From an uncultured Methanobrevibacter sp. (GTDB lineage Archaea; Methanobacteriota; Methanobacteria; Methanobacteriales; Methanobacteriaceae): DNA of 64,000 bases. Positions 63,577 to 64,000 of the stretch are shown here, in pieces. Where the stretch lies: positions 37,556 through 101,555 of the forward strand of contig ONQL01000001.1 in assembly GCA_900319985.1 (NCBI GenBank), given 5' to 3'. Position 1 is the stretch's first letter. Each line of letters begins with the position of its first letter. A model generated the notes under the pieces. The model saw only the letters and a program-made list of their open reading frames with translations, did not search any database and had not been told where the DNA came from. The position numbers were made by a program, and so were the translations under genes.

Positions 63577-63892
63577 TTTTTAACTATTCAATTCTTTTTA
63601 TTTTTTTAAACCTTGTAGAAACCATGTCAAAATTTAAGTGAATATCGATGTTTTTTGCTTGTTTTTGTTAAATAAATGATATTTTCTCTTTGTTTTTGAT
63701 TTTGACATGTTATTGTTCTTTTTATTTTACATTTGAATTTGTTCTTCGCAAAAAAATTTTTACTAAACTGCTTGGATTTTAATTTTAAGCGATTTTATCC
63801 TTTTAATTTTTTTACACTTGAAATAATACTTCTCATTCATTGTAAAAACGAATAATAATTTATAAATAGTAGAATGGAGAATAATTATTAAT
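63577..63892. other. Non-coding gap with a spaced inverted repeat
   Basis: CATGTCAAAAT (63623-63633) and ATTTTGACATG (63699-63709) are perfect 11-base arms 65 bases apart. The rest is AT-rich with T runs near the fprA end. It could be a mobile-element end, a protein site, or chance. Confidence 0.35.
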
Positions 63893-64000
63893 ATGTACAG
63901 CAAAATAAACTATTCTCCATATTACTATTTGAATTCAAGACATTTAAACCTTTTGGATTTTGGACTTAAGATTGGTGGAAAGACTCGGAAAGAAAAACTA
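63893..64000 (+). CDS. Partial ORF at the window edge, unidentified
   Basis: Thirty-six codons from ATG 63893 run to the window end, MYSKINYSPYYYLNSRHLNL then LDFGLKIGGKTRKEKL. Tyr/Asn-rich, then basic. No ribosome site is obvious. Not enough sequence to assign it; a transposase or surface protein are among the options. Confidence 0.4.
   Translation, partial: MYSKINYSPYYYLNSRHLNLLDFGLKIGGKTRKEKL

Overview
The window is a chromosomal segment of an AT-rich, pseudomurein-type methanogen. The gene content points to Methanobacteriales, most likely Methanobrevibacter: coenzyme M biosynthesis (comA, comDE), heterodisulfide-reductase-like hdrCBA, F420 biosynthesis (cofH), F420H2 oxidase (fprA), a methanogenesis marker protein (mtxX), cyclic 2,3-diphosphoglycerate synthetase, archaeal primase (priS, priL), a GGGP-synthase tail (archaeal lipids), class III signal-peptide proteins and a Mur ligase. 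I saw no CRISPR array, no rRNA and no clear complete insertion sequence. One tRNA (Ala, GGC) is present. Layout: 1-16 kb is a DNA-repair neighbourhood. It holds nurA-herA, an inserted HEPN protein plus partner, mre11-rad50, a TIR-like MTH538-type protein, a Mur ligase, a secreted protein, a MobA-like nucleotidyltransferase, a DUF169 protein, and a UvrD-like helicase/PD-(D/E)XK nuclease pair, followed by a DEAD/DUF1998 helicase with a C-terminal TPR extension. 19-29 kb holds an Fe-S aldo/keto reductase, hypAB, DUF354, tRNA-Ala, a membrane protein with DUF1890/DUF1894 and a core MetE-type methionine synthase, an anchored hydrolase, cbiF, two pilin-like proteins and small unknown genes. 29-34 kb is mostly minus strand: TatD, cis-prenyltransferase, mtxX, cDPG synthetase and UPF0058. 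34-44 kb is a coenzyme-M/sulfur block: UPF0280 (COG2122), comA, a COG1900 ferredoxin fusion, hdrC-hdrB-hdrA, then comD-comE. 44-64 kb holds cofH, a thymidylate-kinase-like gene, priS, small proteins, an NhaC antiporter, priL, metG, DUF530, an HTH protein, a 1,207-residue secreted papain-like protease, a decayed region with a broken glycosyl-phosphate transferase, a riboflavin/F420-pathway reductase, a PHP phosphoesterase and fprA. Main hunt results: (1) a repeated promoter-proximal element, TTTTCAAATGCTCTC and close variants, lies just upstream of the TATA region of four separate DNA-repair transcription units and was not noticed elsewhere, which suggests an undescribed archaeal repair regulon; (2) a compact three-way-junction RNA-like element with a second hairpin next to the ribosome site sits ahead of the UPF0058 gene; (3) the hdrCBA set beside comA/COG1900 has an HdrA with a fused MvhD-like domain lacking all iron-sulfur cysteines, and an HdrB missing one cysteine of its C-terminal CCG motif, so it looks specialised for something other than hydrogenase-coupled heterodisulfide reduction; (4) the GT4-type transferase gene has lost its catalytic Asp-rich segment through an out-of-frame internal deletion. 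All functional statements rest on reading motifs by eye; no searches were run.
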